The position numbers were made by a program, and so were the translations under genes. The notes beneath the pieces are model-generated. The model was given only the letters and a program-made list of their open reading frames with translations, ran no database searches and was not told the origin of the DNA. From JADHMP01 sp016779985 (lineage in GTDB: Bacteria > Bacteroidota > Bacteroidia > Flavobacteriales > Flavobacteriaceae): DNA of 64,000 nucleotides. The stretch covers positions 62,001 through 126,000 of the forward strand of contig JADHMP010000001.1 in assembly GCA_016779985.1 (NCBI GenBank), given 5' to 3'. Shown piece by piece: positions 44,214-52,387 of this stretch (positions within the stretch are counted from its first letter, which is position 1; each line of letters opens with the position of its first letter).

Positions 44214-45530
44214 TTATGCCGCTTCGACGAGCCTGTCAAGCTCTTTCCAATCGGCTTTATAAAAATGGTTTTCATACATTTTAATTTCAGTCTGATGCCC
44301 GCTCCTTGTTATTTTTGCAGGTACAGAGATAAACCAGTCAATAAATGTCCGGTGTTCTTGCCGTTTAAACTTGTCTTTCTTTTGGCGCATCATCACTGAG
44401 ATATTGTAGGCAAAAACGCTTAGCTGCCAAAGGATATCGTTTGCCCAAAAGTCACCAGTAAGTGTGGCACCTGCCATAACATGGCTCTTTACCTGCTCAA
44501 TCCATGTCTCGCTGGTGGAACGTTGTTTGTAGATTTTATGCAATCCTGCTGCATCAAGTTCATAAGTGCTGATATAACAAGCGTATTGGTAAACAGGGAC
44601 AATTTTGCTTTCTCCAAAGAAATCCGTTTCAACATACTCTTTTACTGTGCGTATGGCTTTTAGTATCCTTGCCTCTTTCCATGAACCGGCTTTGTATGCA
44701 AACTCACATATCGCGATATCTTTTTGCTTATCAATAACTTCCCATTCTTGTTTTTTAAGGAGTACCGTAAGGTTCTTCAATTTTACCTTAACAAGGTAAT
44801 CCCAGCCGAAAGATTCCAGCAAATCAAATAGTTTCCCGGAAAAGAAACCGCTGTCGGCCCGGAAAAATACTTTCGTGATATTTTCCGGCAAGCTGGCTTC
44901 GACCTCCTTTAGGAAATCAACAATCCCGTTGGCTGTATAAGATGAACCTGTCCTGAACCAGGTGTGGTAAAGTAGTTTCATTTCGCTGACAAAAACCAAT
45001 AGGGGATGGTAGCTTTTCGCTCCTTTTCTAGTTGTGTTAAATCCTTTGGCTGCCCCTTGCTGGTTGCCACAAACTGACTTGACAGTTGAATCCGCATCCA
45101 ACGTGATACTTTCCAGTCCACTTACTTCTAGCCATCGGGCGTTTTTTGTCAGTAACAACATTTGAAGCTTGCGTGCCCCACCTTGCCCAAGCTTCTTCAA
45201 TGTGGCAGATATTGCATTCTCATTTATTGCCTTATCCAATTTTAGCAAAGCACGAACCAAACCATCACCTGTAAATGAGGCTATTTTGCAGATGCGATTT
45301 ATCCCACAAAAAGAGGACATGGCAATTGAAATCAAAATCTGGTTCACCCCAAACTTTGTTGCACTATGCCACTCAGTTGGAAATAAGGTACTAATCGATT
45401 TTATAATTCCTTGCTTGTTCATGTATTTTGCTACTGTATTAAGACCTGAATACTTTGTGATGTTATTGCCTGTGAATGAATACTTCACAACTCTTGATTG
45501 GCCTTTTAATTTTTTCTTCGTATTTTTCAT
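44214..45530 (-). CDS. IS1380-family transposase
   Basis: A 438-residue DDE transposase. TLDADSTVKSVCGNQQGAAKG (first catalytic Asp near 145-147), FFRADSGFF (D226) and the YxxR signature Y334-x2-R337-x3-E341-x6-K348 form the catalytic set; all DDE positions are intact, so activity is plausible. KSYHPLL is typical of IS1380. The frame is complete from ATG to stop. Its coding sequence looks more GC-rich than its neighbours by eye, suggesting transfer. Oriented against rluD and yaaA. Confidence 0.93.
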   Translation of the reverse strand: MKNTKKKLKGQSRVVKYSFTGNNITKYSGLNTVAKYMNKQGIIKSISTLFPTEWHSATKFGVNQILISIAMSSFCGINRICKIASFTGDGLVRALLKLDKAINENAISATLKKLGQGGARKLQMLLLTKNARWLEVSGLESITLDADSTVKSVCGNQQGAAKGFNTTRKGAKSYHPLLVFVSEMKLLYHTWFRTGSSYTANGIVDFLKEVEASLPENITKVFFRADSGFFSGKLFDLLESFGWDYLVKVKLKNLTVLLKKQEWEVIDKQKDIAICEFAYKAGSWKEARILKAIRTVKEYVETDFFGESKIVPVYQYACYISTYELDAAGLHKIYKQRSTSETWIEQVKSHVMAGATLTGDFWANDILWQLSVFAYNISVMMRQKKDKFKRQEHRTFIDWFISVPAKITRSGHQTEIKMYENHFYKADWKELDRLVEAA

Positions 45531-45656
45531 CCTTAAAGTGATGTTTTTTTGTGAATCTTTCTTTGTGTAACGACTTGAAGATAAACAATTAACATCGCTT
45601 TTGCTTGTTTTTAATTTACATTTTTAAGTATTATATTACCTCCTAATAATGAATAG

Positions 45657-45687
45657 TTGGAACACTATGCTATTCAACTTATATTTG
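45657..45687 (+). promoter_or_regulatory. Predicted promoter of yaaA
   Basis: TTG (45657-45659), 20-base spacer, TATATTTG (45680-45687), 16 bases before the ATG: a full match to the flavobacterial -33/-7 pattern. GAATAG (45651-45656) and CTATTC (45670-45675) form an inverted repeat across the -33 side and spacer and could be an operator. Confidence 0.5.
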
Positions 45688-45703
45688 TAAAAAACCTGGA
45701 AAT

Positions 45704-46465
45704 ATGAAAATGCTTATCTCTCCTGCAAAGTCACTCAATTATGAAAAGGAGATACAAATTGCAGAACACAGCGTTCCGTGTTTTTTAAATGAAGCACAGA
45801 AACTCAATGACCTTTTAAAAAATAAGTCACCAAAGAAGTTGGCATCGCTTATGTCCATTTCTGATAAATTGGCTAATCTAAACTGGGAGCGTAATCAAAA
45901 GTTTAACCTTCCATTTACTACTTCCAATGCCCAACAAGCAATTTACACTTTTGATGGAGATGTTTATGCTGGACTCGATGCGTACACCATCCCTATTGAG
46001 AAAGTAGATAAAATGCAGCAAAATGTAAGAATTCTTTCAGGTCTTTATGGTTTGTTGAAGCCCCTTGATTTGATTCAGCCTTATAGATTAGAAATGGGCA
46101 CCAAACTAAAGATTGGTTCGAGCAAAGACCTGTATAATTTTTGGCAAAGAAAAATTACAACAGCACTCAACGAGGAACTCAATGAAGAAGAATTGGTGGT
46201 TAATTTAGCAAGCAAAGAATACTTCAACGCTCTGGATAGTAAAGTGTTAAAAGGTAAATTAATCAGTCCAATTTTTAAAGATTATAAAAACGGAAAACTT
46301 AAAATCATATCCTTTTTTGCCAAGAAGGCAAGGGGTATGATGGTGCGTCATCTTATCGATTCAGAGGATCAAAATGAGGCAGCAATTAGAGCGTTTAATT
46401 CAGAAGGATATCAATTCAGTAAAGAGGAAACCAAGCGAGACACAGAACCAGTTTTTGTCCGCTAA
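45704..46465 (+). CDS. yaaA: Peroxide stress protein YaaA (DUF328)
   Basis: A 253-residue protein whose family protects against peroxide by limiting intracellular iron. MKMLISPAKSLNYE, FDGDVYAGLDAYT, RILSGLYGLLKPLDLIQPYRLEMG and FFAKKARGMMVRHLI are typical. In E. coli its expression is OxyR-dependent; here an inverted repeat overlaps the promoter. The last 50 bases of the gene are overlapped on the minus strand by the tail of the THX gene. An IS lies immediately upstream. Confidence 0.95.
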   Translation: MKMLISPAKSLNYEKEIQIAEHSVPCFLNEAQKLNDLLKNKSPKKLASLMSISDKLANLNWERNQKFNLPFTTSNAQQAIYTFDGDVYAGLDAYTIPIEKVDKMQQNVRILSGLYGLLKPLDLIQPYRLEMGTKLKIGSSKDLYNFWQRKITTALNEELNEEELVVNLASKEYFNALDSKVLKGKLISPIFKDYKNGKLKIISFFAKKARGMMVRHLIDSEDQNEAAIRAFNSEGYQFSKEETKRDTEPVFVR

Positions 46466-46553
46466 GCCTTTTTGTTTTAGCTTTAGGCCTTCGAACACCA
46501 TAGCTTCCTTTGATAATTTTTCCACGTTTTGTTTTTTTGTCACCTTTTCCCAT
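46416..46553 (-). CDS. thx: 30S ribosomal protein THX (bTHX)
   Basis: A 45-residue ORF. The first 28 residues, MGKGDKKTKRGKIIKGSYGV then RRPKAKTK, are very similar to Thermus Thx (MGKGD..TRRGKI..GTYG.YRPRKK) and to Bacteroidota THX, a basic peptide in the 30S head. The rest (RLSGQKLVLCLAWFPLY) is hydrophobic and unlike a ribosomal tail; it is coded antisense to the 3' end of yaaA, so the stop may have been lost. A one-base shift would end the frame at a TAG exactly after the basic part. It lies 43 bases after the M15 peptidase gene on the same strand. Confidence 0.85.
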   Translation of the reverse strand: MGKGDKKTKRGKIIKGSYGVRRPKAKTKRLSGQKLVLCLAWFPLY

Positions 46554-46596
46554 TGTATTATAATTTTGATTTGGTTTTAACGAACTAGATCGTTTT

Positions 46597-47322
46597 TCAT
46601 AAAAGTACTGGGTTTATCCCTTTTATATTTTCCTCAATATATGTTGAAATAAAATCAATATCAAAAACCTCTTTTCCAAGAACTTCAGAGGCTTTTAAAA
46701 AAGAAATTAAATCAAGTTTTAAGTAGGCTTTTAGCATTTGAATACTTACTGGAGCATAACTATAATGCCAGGGCTCAAAAGAAAATCCCTTTCTTTTTTT
46801 ATTGTTTGTGTAGGGTAAATAAAACCCAAATTGAGAAGCATTTTCCTGCATCCATAGAGCAAGCCTTGCATAGGGTCCTTCACCCTGAAACTTTTGGGTT
46901 AGTAAAACATCTCCTTCTTCTTTTTGACTACCATCAATTAGATCAACTTCTGTTCCCCAATGGTGTCTTGAAGTTCCGGGAAGAGTAGAAAAAGTTATAA
47001 TCTTTTTTATGTTATCGATGGGGTCTAATCCAGCCTTTTGATTTCTAGAATATTTTCTATTCCATATCTGTTTTTGTCGTTCAAAAGAGCGATAGCCAGA
47101 TACAATCTTGAGAGTGATATTCTCTTTTTTAGCAGCTTCAGCCATTTGGTCAAAGGCTTTCTGAACAGGTTTAATTAGGGGTGCTTCACCATTACTTAAA
47201 TCAGGGTTGCCTTTTCCAAACAATAAGTCATTAGGGTATAGTTCAAAAAAAAGATTTGCATGAACAGAATGACCTGCAAGAGTCAAAAACAGGGCAGTTA
47301 AAAATTCTTTTCTAAGCATCAT
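46597..47322 (-). CDS. M15-family peptidase (D-alanyl-D-alanine carboxypeptidase, VanY-type)
   Basis: A 241-residue secreted zinc peptidase: signal peptide (about 1-22), IVSGYRSFERQKQIW, zinc motif SRHHWGTEVDLID (His and Asp ligands) and EPWHYSY with the third His. It trims peptidoglycan stem peptides by removing the terminal D-Ala. The ATG overlaps the stop of the GNAT gene (ATGA), so the two are coupled. THX follows. Confidence 0.92.
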   Translation of the reverse strand: MMLRKEFLTALFLTLAGHSVHANLFFELYPNDLLFGKGNPDLSNGEAPLIKPVQKAFDQMAEAAKKENITLKIVSGYRSFERQKQIWNRKYSRNQKAGLDPIDNIKKIITFSTLPGTSRHHWGTEVDLIDGSQKEEGDVLLTQKFQGEGPYARLALWMQENASQFGFYLPYTNNKKRKGFSFEPWHYSYAPVSIQMLKAYLKLDLISFLKASEVLGKEVFDIDFISTYIEENIKGINPVLL

Positions 47323-47765
47323 AATTTTTTAAAAAAACGTTGATGGGGACCAATTTTCGGGATGTCAAATAAAGCCCCTGTGGGTTTCATCCCAACATTT
47401 AAATATAATAAAATTGCATTGACTCTTGCGTTGAGCCAAACATAATCCCATTGTTTTTTATGTTTAACCCGCTTAAAAAGTTCTTCAATTAGTGCAGTAG
47501 CGACGCCCTTTCTTCTGTGATCTTCTACAACAGCCATCCCGCGAAATTGCATTCCCTTCAGTGAAAAAAATTCAGAACTATTATTTGGAATAGCGCTCAA
47601 AACGCCAACAAGTTGTTTCTTGTAGAAGGCCCCCAAATGAATGGATTTAGGGTCATTGTCATTTTCGAAAATACAGGTTGAAAAAGGCCGGTTTGGCCTC
47701 AGAATGGGATGCCTCACCTGATAAACCTCAGCTATAGAAATCAATTTTAATGTATACTTACTCAC
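47319..47765 (-). CDS. GNAT-family N-acetyltransferase
   Basis: A 148-residue acetyltransferase; the start is GTG (MSKYTLKLISIAEVYQV). RRKGVATALIEELFKRVK is the acetyl-CoA pyrophosphate loop and FRGMAVVEDHRRKG precedes it. The last residues (KPTGALFDIPKIGPHQRFFKKL) form the usual end. Coupled to the M15 peptidase gene by a four-base overlap; acceptor unknown. Divergent from the gene at 47834, with an inverted repeat between. Confidence 0.85.
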   Translation of the reverse strand: MSKYTLKLISIAEVYQVRHPILRPNRPFSTCIFENDNDPKSIHLGAFYKKQLVGVLSAIPNNSSEFFSLKGMQFRGMAVVEDHRRKGVATALIEELFKRVKHKKQWDYVWLNARVNAILLYLNVGMKPTGALFDIPKIGPHQRFFKKL

Positions 47766-47785
47766 CCTGTAATTATTAAAAAATT

Positions 47786-47804
47786 AACAGCATTGACAGC
47801 TGTT
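47786..47804. promoter_or_regulatory. Candidate operator: AACAGC-N7-GCTGTT inverted repeat
   Basis: A perfect 6+6 inverted repeat in the 68-base gap between the divergent GNAT and carboxypeptidase-like genes. It could be a regulator site for either, or a chance palindrome. Confidence 0.28.
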
Positions 47805-47833
47805 TTCTTAGCTTACTAGATTATATTTAAGCA

Positions 47834-48565
47834 ATGAAAAATACTACTTTTTTTGCTCTATTACTTCTTGCAAGTTATACCCTCTTTGCTCAGGAGAGAA
47901 TTCTTATACCTGGTAAGCTTTTGTATAAAAACACTGACTTAGTAGCCGCTAATGTAATTAATAATACTGCTCAAATAGCTACTATTACTGATGCCTCTGG
48001 CGAATTTGAAATTGAGATGAAAGAAGGAGATGAGATTATTTTTTCAGCACTCACCATTCGCATAAAGGTGGTTAAAATAACACCTGAAATCATATCTAAA
48101 AAAAGACTTGACATCAATGTTGAGGAGAATATTAATGCCCTAGATGAGGTGATTGTGACTCCTGAAAATGTAGATAAATTTATTGATTTAAAAGAAGAAG
48201 AATTTAAAGGGTTTGATTATACACAAGACAAGTCTACTAAAGTGATAAATAAACTTGCAGACGATAGACAGATCACCAATGGAATAGATTTTGTGAACTT
48301 AGCTAAACTCATAGCAAAAGCCATTTCAAGTAAAACTGAGGAAGAAAAAATGACACTCAAGCCAAGTGAAATTTTACCTTTTGTTTTTGAAGACTCTTTT
48401 TTTAAGGAAGATTTAGATCTTCAAACAGACCAAATCGTTGGCTTTTTGGAATATGTTGACTCTCAGCTAAAATCTGCAGATTTGTTAAAACAAAGTCAGC
48501 AATTTCTTCTTATCGATTATTTGATCGAAATGAGTAAAAATTACAAAAAAAATTTAGCCTTATAA
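47834..48565 (+). CDS. Secreted carboxypeptidase-like regulatory-domain protein
   Basis: A 243-residue secreted protein: signal peptide (about 1-20), then a beta-sandwich CarboxypepD_reg-like domain (GKLLYKNTDLVAANVINNTAQ, ATITDASGEFEIEMKEGDEIIFS, to LDEVIVTPENVD), and a helical C-terminal half rich in Glu/Lys. The domain is widespread in Bacteroidota cell-surface proteins such as TonB-dependent receptors. Downstream is a DUF6702 gene one base away and an M1 peptidase, probably one transcript. The function of the group is unknown. Confidence 0.82.
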   Translation: MKNTTFFALLLLASYTLFAQERILIPGKLLYKNTDLVAANVINNTAQIATITDASGEFEIEMKEGDEIIFSALTIRIKVVKITPEIISKKRLDINVEENINALDEVIVTPENVDKFIDLKEEEFKGFDYTQDKSTKVINKLADDRQITNGIDFVNLAKLIAKAISSKTEEEKMTLKPSEILPFVFEDSFFKEDLDLQTDQIVGFLEYVDSQLKSADLLKQSQQFLLIDYLIEMSKNYKKNLAL

Positions 48566-48566
48566 T

Positions 48567-49052
48567 ATGTTTAAAATAGGGGTTGCCCTTTTGTTTTTAT
48601 TCTTTTTGGAGGGATCACATAAATTTTATGTTAGTACCTCAGTGATAGAATATAAAGAAGAAGAAAAAACACTTCAAATTACCTCACAAATTTTTATAGA
48701 TGATTTGGAATTAGTTTTAAAAAAGGACGATCCTAGTTTGCGTCTTGCTCCAGACAATAGAAAAGAATTAATAGATAGTTTAGTGAATCAATATTTTGAA
48801 GAGAAGATAAAGATGCAATCAAATTCAAAACCCTTGAAATTGAATTATTTGGGAAGAGAATACAAAAATGATATTGCTGTAAATTATATTGAAATTGATT
48901 TGCAAGATACTCTTGAAAAAATTGAAATTGAAAATAAACTTCTGTTAGAGTTCTTTGATGACCAAAAAAATATCATTCACTTTAAACACAAGCAAACAAG
49001 AAAAAGTTTTTTGCTGCATAAAAATAACTCTTATATTCGTCTTGATTTATGA
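48567..49052 (+). CDS. DUF6702 family protein
   Basis: A 161-residue protein with an N-terminal hydrophobic signal (about 1-18) followed by HKFYVSTSVIEY, the family opening, and EEKTLQITSQIFIDDLELVLK. The sequence is beta-rich with alternating charged segments. DUF6702 proteins often sit beside M1-type peptidases in flavobacteria, as here; their role is unknown. It follows the previous gene with one base between. Confidence 0.82.
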   Translation: MFKIGVALLFLFFLEGSHKFYVSTSVIEYKEEEKTLQITSQIFIDDLELVLKKDDPSLRLAPDNRKELIDSLVNQYFEEKIKMQSNSKPLKLNYLGREYKNDIAVNYIEIDLQDTLEKIEIENKLLLEFFDDQKNIIHFKHKQTRKSFLLHKNNSYIRLDL

Positions 49053-49110
49053 TAAAGATGACATAAATCAATTGATTTATACAAAATAGCAACCCCCAAA
49101 ACGTGAAATT

Positions 49111-51384
49111 ATGAAGTTAAACAAAACACTTGTATTCCTCTCCCTTTTTAGTCTTTTGTCTCTTAACGCACAGGAAGCGGAGACGAAAGAAAAAGGACAC
49201 ATTAATGAAAATAAATTTCGTCAACTTTATGACGAATTTGCAACACCTAATAAATATCACAATGCAGCGGGTGCCCCTGGTGTAGAATATTTTCAGCAAA
49301 AGGTTGATTATGTGATGGATATCACTTTGAATGATAAAAACCCTAGAATCGACGGCACAGAGACCATTACTTATACCAACAACTCTCCAGATGCATTGTC
49401 TTATTTGTGGATGCAATTAGATCAAAACATTCGTAAGAAGGATGCTCCCGCCCTTGAAAAAAATGGAAGTGGAGTGCCCCCCCTAATGCAACCTCAAAAT
49501 TTTGTCAAAAATTATATAGATTCCCCTTTTGATGGAGGGTTCAATATTGAATCGGTTAAAGATGCCCAAGGAAGGCCTCTTCATCATATGATCAATATGA
49601 CGATGATGCGAATTGATCTACCAACACCGCTTCAGCCTGGACAACAGTTTGTCTTTAAGGTAGATTGGTGGTATAAGGTAAATAATCATGTTAATGATCG
49701 GGCTAGGTCAGGATATGAATATTTTGAAAAAGATGATAATCGCGCCTATGTGATTGCTCAATTTTTTCCAAGAATGTGTGTCTATAACGACGTAGAAGGA
49801 TGGCAGAATTATCAGTTTTGGGGTAATGGAGAATTTGCCTTAGAATTTGGAGATTATGAAGTCAACATTACAGTGCCTTCAGATCATATAGTTGAGGCTA
49901 CAGGAACCCTTCAAAACCCAAAAGAAGTGTTAACCAGAGAAGAATATAAACGGTTTAAAGAGGCGCAAACAAGTTATGATAAACCGGTTTTTATAGTAAC
50001 ACAAGAAGAAGCCGAAATAAAAGAAACACAGTTTTCCGAAAAAACGAGTACATGGAAATTTATTGCCAAAAACGTTAGAGATTTTGGTTTTGCCAGTTCA
50101 CGTAAGTTTATTTGGGAGCGGCAAGCTATAAAGTTAGGTGGAAAAAATATTATTGCAGTATCACTCTACCCTAAGGAGGGCAATCCACTATGGGAAGAAT
50201 ATTCCACCAAAGCGGTCTTACAAACTTTAAAAACCTATTCTAAATTCACTTTTGATTATCCCTATCCTAAGGCTGTTTCTGTTCATGCAAAAAATCAAGG
50301 AATGGAATATCCAATGATTTGTTGGAATTATGGGAGACCTGAAGAAGATGGAACCTATTCAGAAAGGACTAAATTTGGAATGATTAGTGTTATCATCCAC
50401 GAAGTGGGTCACAACTATTTTCCAATGATTGTCAATTCTGATGAACGTCAATGGGGCTGGATGGATGAAGGTTTAGACACTTTTGTTCAATATCTTACAG
50501 AACAAGAATTTGGTGAAAAATATCCTGAATCAATCGGAATGCTTGATGCCTATCCTTCAAGGAGAGGAGCTCCATCAAAAATTGTTTCCTATATGGCAGG
50601 AGATCAAGATTTTGTTTCTCCAATCATGTCTAACCCTGAAAATGTTTATCAGTTAGGATCAAATGCTTATGCCAAACCGGCCACTGCTCTAAATATTCTA
50701 AGAGAAACCGTCATGGGCCGTGAAATATTTGATCACGCTTTTAAGACCTACGCACAACGTTGGATGTTTAAACATCCAACACCTGAAGACTTTTTTAGAA
50801 CAATGGAAGACGCCTCAGCAGTTGATCTTGATTGGTTTTGGAGGGGATGGTTTTATTCCACAGATTATGTTGATATTGGAGTTAGTGATGTTAAAAAATA
50901 TTCTTTATCCGATAAACCAGGGCCTAAGGTCAATGAAATGCTCGAAGCTTATGGTATGACACTAGAAGATTTACCTCCGATGGTATTTATGGCAGAAAAA
51001 GATAGTCTTCAAGAAAATAATGTGACAATTGAAAATTCGCCTGTACTAAAAGAATATTTGGAAGAAAACCCTTCTAATGAAACAGTAACATTTCCAAAAT
51101 ATATTTATGAAATAGAATTTGATAAGCCAGGGGGTCTCGTAATGCCTCTTATTGTTGAATATAGTTATGCAGACGGGTCGGTAGAACGTGTTACTTACCC
51201 ACCTCAAGTTTGGCGAAAAAATGAGGCAAGTGTGAGAAAAGTAGTGGCAACAGAAAAAGAACTTATAGGTGTAGTGGTTGACCCAGATCTTGAAACGGCA
51301 GATATCGATACATCCAATAACAGTTGGCCTAAAGAAGAAACTACCTCTGACTTTGATAAATTTAAAGAAAAACTTAAAGGATAA
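49111..51384 (+). CDS. M1-family metallopeptidase (secreted aminopeptidase-like)
   Basis: A 757-residue secreted protein (signal peptide about 1-20). The zinc site is HEVGHNY with a Glu in WMDEGLDTFVQYL 18-20 residues later; QGMEYPMICWNYG stands where the M1 GAMEN exopeptidase motif would be. Both are diverged but catalytic His/His/Glu are intact. The N-terminal half is a beta-rich saddle-like domain (ITYTNNSPDALSYLWMQLDQN). Ends LKG and is followed by a terminator. It probably cleaves extracellular or periplasmic peptides, which would suit a protein-degrading marine bacterium. Confidence 0.9.
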   Translation: MKLNKTLVFLSLFSLLSLNAQEAETKEKGHINENKFRQLYDEFATPNKYHNAAGAPGVEYFQQKVDYVMDITLNDKNPRIDGTETITYTNNSPDALSYLWMQLDQNIRKKDAPALEKNGSGVPPLMQPQNFVKNYIDSPFDGGFNIESVKDAQGRPLHHMINMTMMRIDLPTPLQPGQQFVFKVDWWYKVNNHVNDRARSGYEYFEKDDNRAYVIAQFFPRMCVYNDVEGWQNYQFWGNGEFALEFGDYEVNITVPSDHIVEATGTLQNPKEVLTREEYKRFKEAQTSYDKPVFIVTQEEAEIKETQFSEKTSTWKFIAKNVRDFGFASSRKFIWERQAIKLGGKNIIAVSLYPKEGNPLWEEYSTKAVLQTLKTYSKFTFDYPYPKAVSVHAKNQGMEYPMICWNYGRPEEDGTYSERTKFGMISVIIHEVGHNYFPMIVNSDERQWGWMDEGLDTFVQYLTEQEFGEKYPESIGMLDAYPSRRGAPSKIVSYMAGDQDFVSPIMSNPENVYQLGSNAYAKPATALNILRETVMGREIFDHAFKTYAQRWMFKHPTPEDFFRTMEDASAVDLDWFWRGWFYSTDYVDIGVSDVKKYSLSDKPGPKVNEMLEAYGMTLEDLPPMVFMAEKDSLQENNVTIENSPVLKEYLEENPSNETVTFPKYIYEIEFDKPGGLVMPLIVEYSYADGSVERVTYPPQVWRKNEASVRKVVATEKELIGVVVDPDLETADIDTSNNSWPKEETTSDFDKFKEKLKG

Positions 51385-51398
51385 AAAGATGAAAAGAG

Positions 51399-51428
51399 GC
51401 GGTCTATTTATTTGAGACCGCTTTTTTT
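51399..51428 (+). terminator. Rho-independent terminator after the M1 peptidase gene
   Basis: GCGGTCT, a 9-base loop, AGACCGC, then seven T. The stem is seven perfect pairs, 14 bases after the stop codon, and it separates the unit at 47834-51384 from tatA. It is the only classical terminator I found. Confidence 0.85.
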
Positions 51429-51443
51429 ATGCATATAAACTTT

Positions 51444-51451
51444 TATCTTTG
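51444..51451 (+). promoter_or_regulatory. Predicted -7 promoter box of tatA
   Basis: TATCTTTG matches TAnnTTTG, 16 bases before the tatA ATG and right after the terminator, so tatA has its own promoter. Confidence 0.45.
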
Positions 51452-51467
51452 AAAAAATTTAGTTGAA

Positions 51468-51737
51468 ATGTGGTTTATTAGTGGTGCTGAGATCATTTTC
51501 GTTTTTTTTATTGTGCTTCTCGTTTTTGGGGCTGACAGAATACCTTCAATTGCGAGAACATTAGCTAAAGGAATGACACAAGTACGCCAAGCTACCAATG
51601 ACATTAAAAGAGAAATTCAAAAGTCTGTTGATGTGGAAGATCCCTCAAAATCTATTTCTAAAGACATCAAACAGGAGGTAGATAAAGTAAAGGAGGATTT
51701 CAATAATCTGGGTGAATCAATTAAAAGAGACCTTTAA
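51468..51737 (+). CDS. tatA: Twin-arginine translocase TatA/TatB-type subunit
   Basis: An 89-residue protein with one N-terminal membrane helix (about 5-20), the FGADRIPSIARTLAKG hinge and an amphipathic helix, followed by a charged tail. This is the TatA/B family, which forms the pore for folded proteins. Pro in RIPSIAR fits TatA. tatC is not in the window. Convergent with the O-methyltransferase, sharing four bases (TTAA). Confidence 0.92.
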   Translation: MWFISGAEIIFVFFIVLLVFGADRIPSIARTLAKGMTQVRQATNDIKREIQKSVDVEDPSKSISKDIKQEVDKVKEDFNNLGESIKRDL

Positions 51738-52375
51738 CAAACCCAACTCAAAGTAATTCCATCACGCAGTGGAAGCATTACTGTTTGAACTCTATCATCA
51801 TTTTTCAACTTAACATTGAATTCTTTCAAAGCTTTAGTAACGCTGTCTTTTTCATTTTCTTTTCCTAACACTTTTCCGTCCCAAAGAACATTGTCTACGA
51901 TGAGAAGGGCTCCCTTTTGCATCTTAGGTAGAGCAATTTCGAAGTATAGGTCATAATTTATTTTATCAGCATCAAGATAGACCAAATCAAAAGGGCCATC
52001 CAACTTTGGCAAAATATTCTGAGCTTTACCTAAACAAAAATGAATTTGTTTTTCTAAGTGGTTTTTTTTAAAATATTTTTCATGAAAATAAACCAACTCT
52101 TCGTTATGGTCAATCGTATAAATTTCCCCCTTTTCTGCTAACCCTTCAGCCAAACAAAGAGTAGCATAACCAGTAAAAGTTCCAATTTCTAAAATTCTCT
52201 TTGGCTGCATAAGCTTGGCTATCAAGCTCAAAAAAAGACCCTGGAGAGGGCCTGTGAGCATTCTAGGTTGTAAGACTTTTTGATAAGTTTCACGTTCTAG
52301 TTTTTGTAACAGCTCAGGAACAGGATCGCTATGTAGTAAGGCATATTCTAACCAATTTTTATCAATACCTTTCAC
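51734..52375 (-). CDS. O-methyltransferase family 3 (caffeoyl-CoA/catechol type)
   Basis: A 213-residue SAM-dependent methyltransferase. ILEIGTFTGYATLCLAEGL is motif I, YTIDHNEEL the ribose-binding acidic residue, and FDLVYLDADKINYDLYFE supplies the metal-binding Asp of the COMT family; DNVLWDGKVL is the post-motif. The start is GTG (MKGIDKNWLEYALLHSD). Substrate unknown; such enzymes methylate small catechol-type hydroxyls. Converges on tatA. Confidence 0.88.
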   Translation of the reverse strand: MKGIDKNWLEYALLHSDPVPELLQKLERETYQKVLQPRMLTGPLQGLFLSLIAKLMQPKRILEIGTFTGYATLCLAEGLAEKGEIYTIDHNEELVYFHEKYFKKNHLEKQIHFCLGKAQNILPKLDGPFDLVYLDADKINYDLYFEIALPKMQKGALLIVDNVLWDGKVLGKENEKDSVTKALKEFNVKLKNDDRVQTVMLPLRDGITLSWVC

Positions 52376-52387
52376 AACCTATTCTCA

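Larger units (their letters stand above)
43991..45630 (-). mobile_element. IS1380-family insertion sequence, boundaries tentative
   Basis: The transposase gene is intact, so an IS is certain; the ends are not. TACTTAAA at 43991-43998 and its reverse complement TTTAAGTA at 45623-45630 give a 1640-base span, the size of IS1380 elements, but the match fades quickly and no clean 4-base target duplication is seen (GTAT left, TTAT right). A 9-base direct repeat GCTATTCAA at 44048-44056 and 45669-45677 also flanks the gene but does not fit the family's usual 4-base duplication. The bases between transposase and rluD (about 226) hold no gene. Confidence 0.5.

Noticed and set aside
44048..45677. GCTATTCAA repeats as the IS target duplication
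   Set aside because: IS1380 elements usually duplicate four bases, and the match may be chance in AT-rich DNA; kept only as an alternative.
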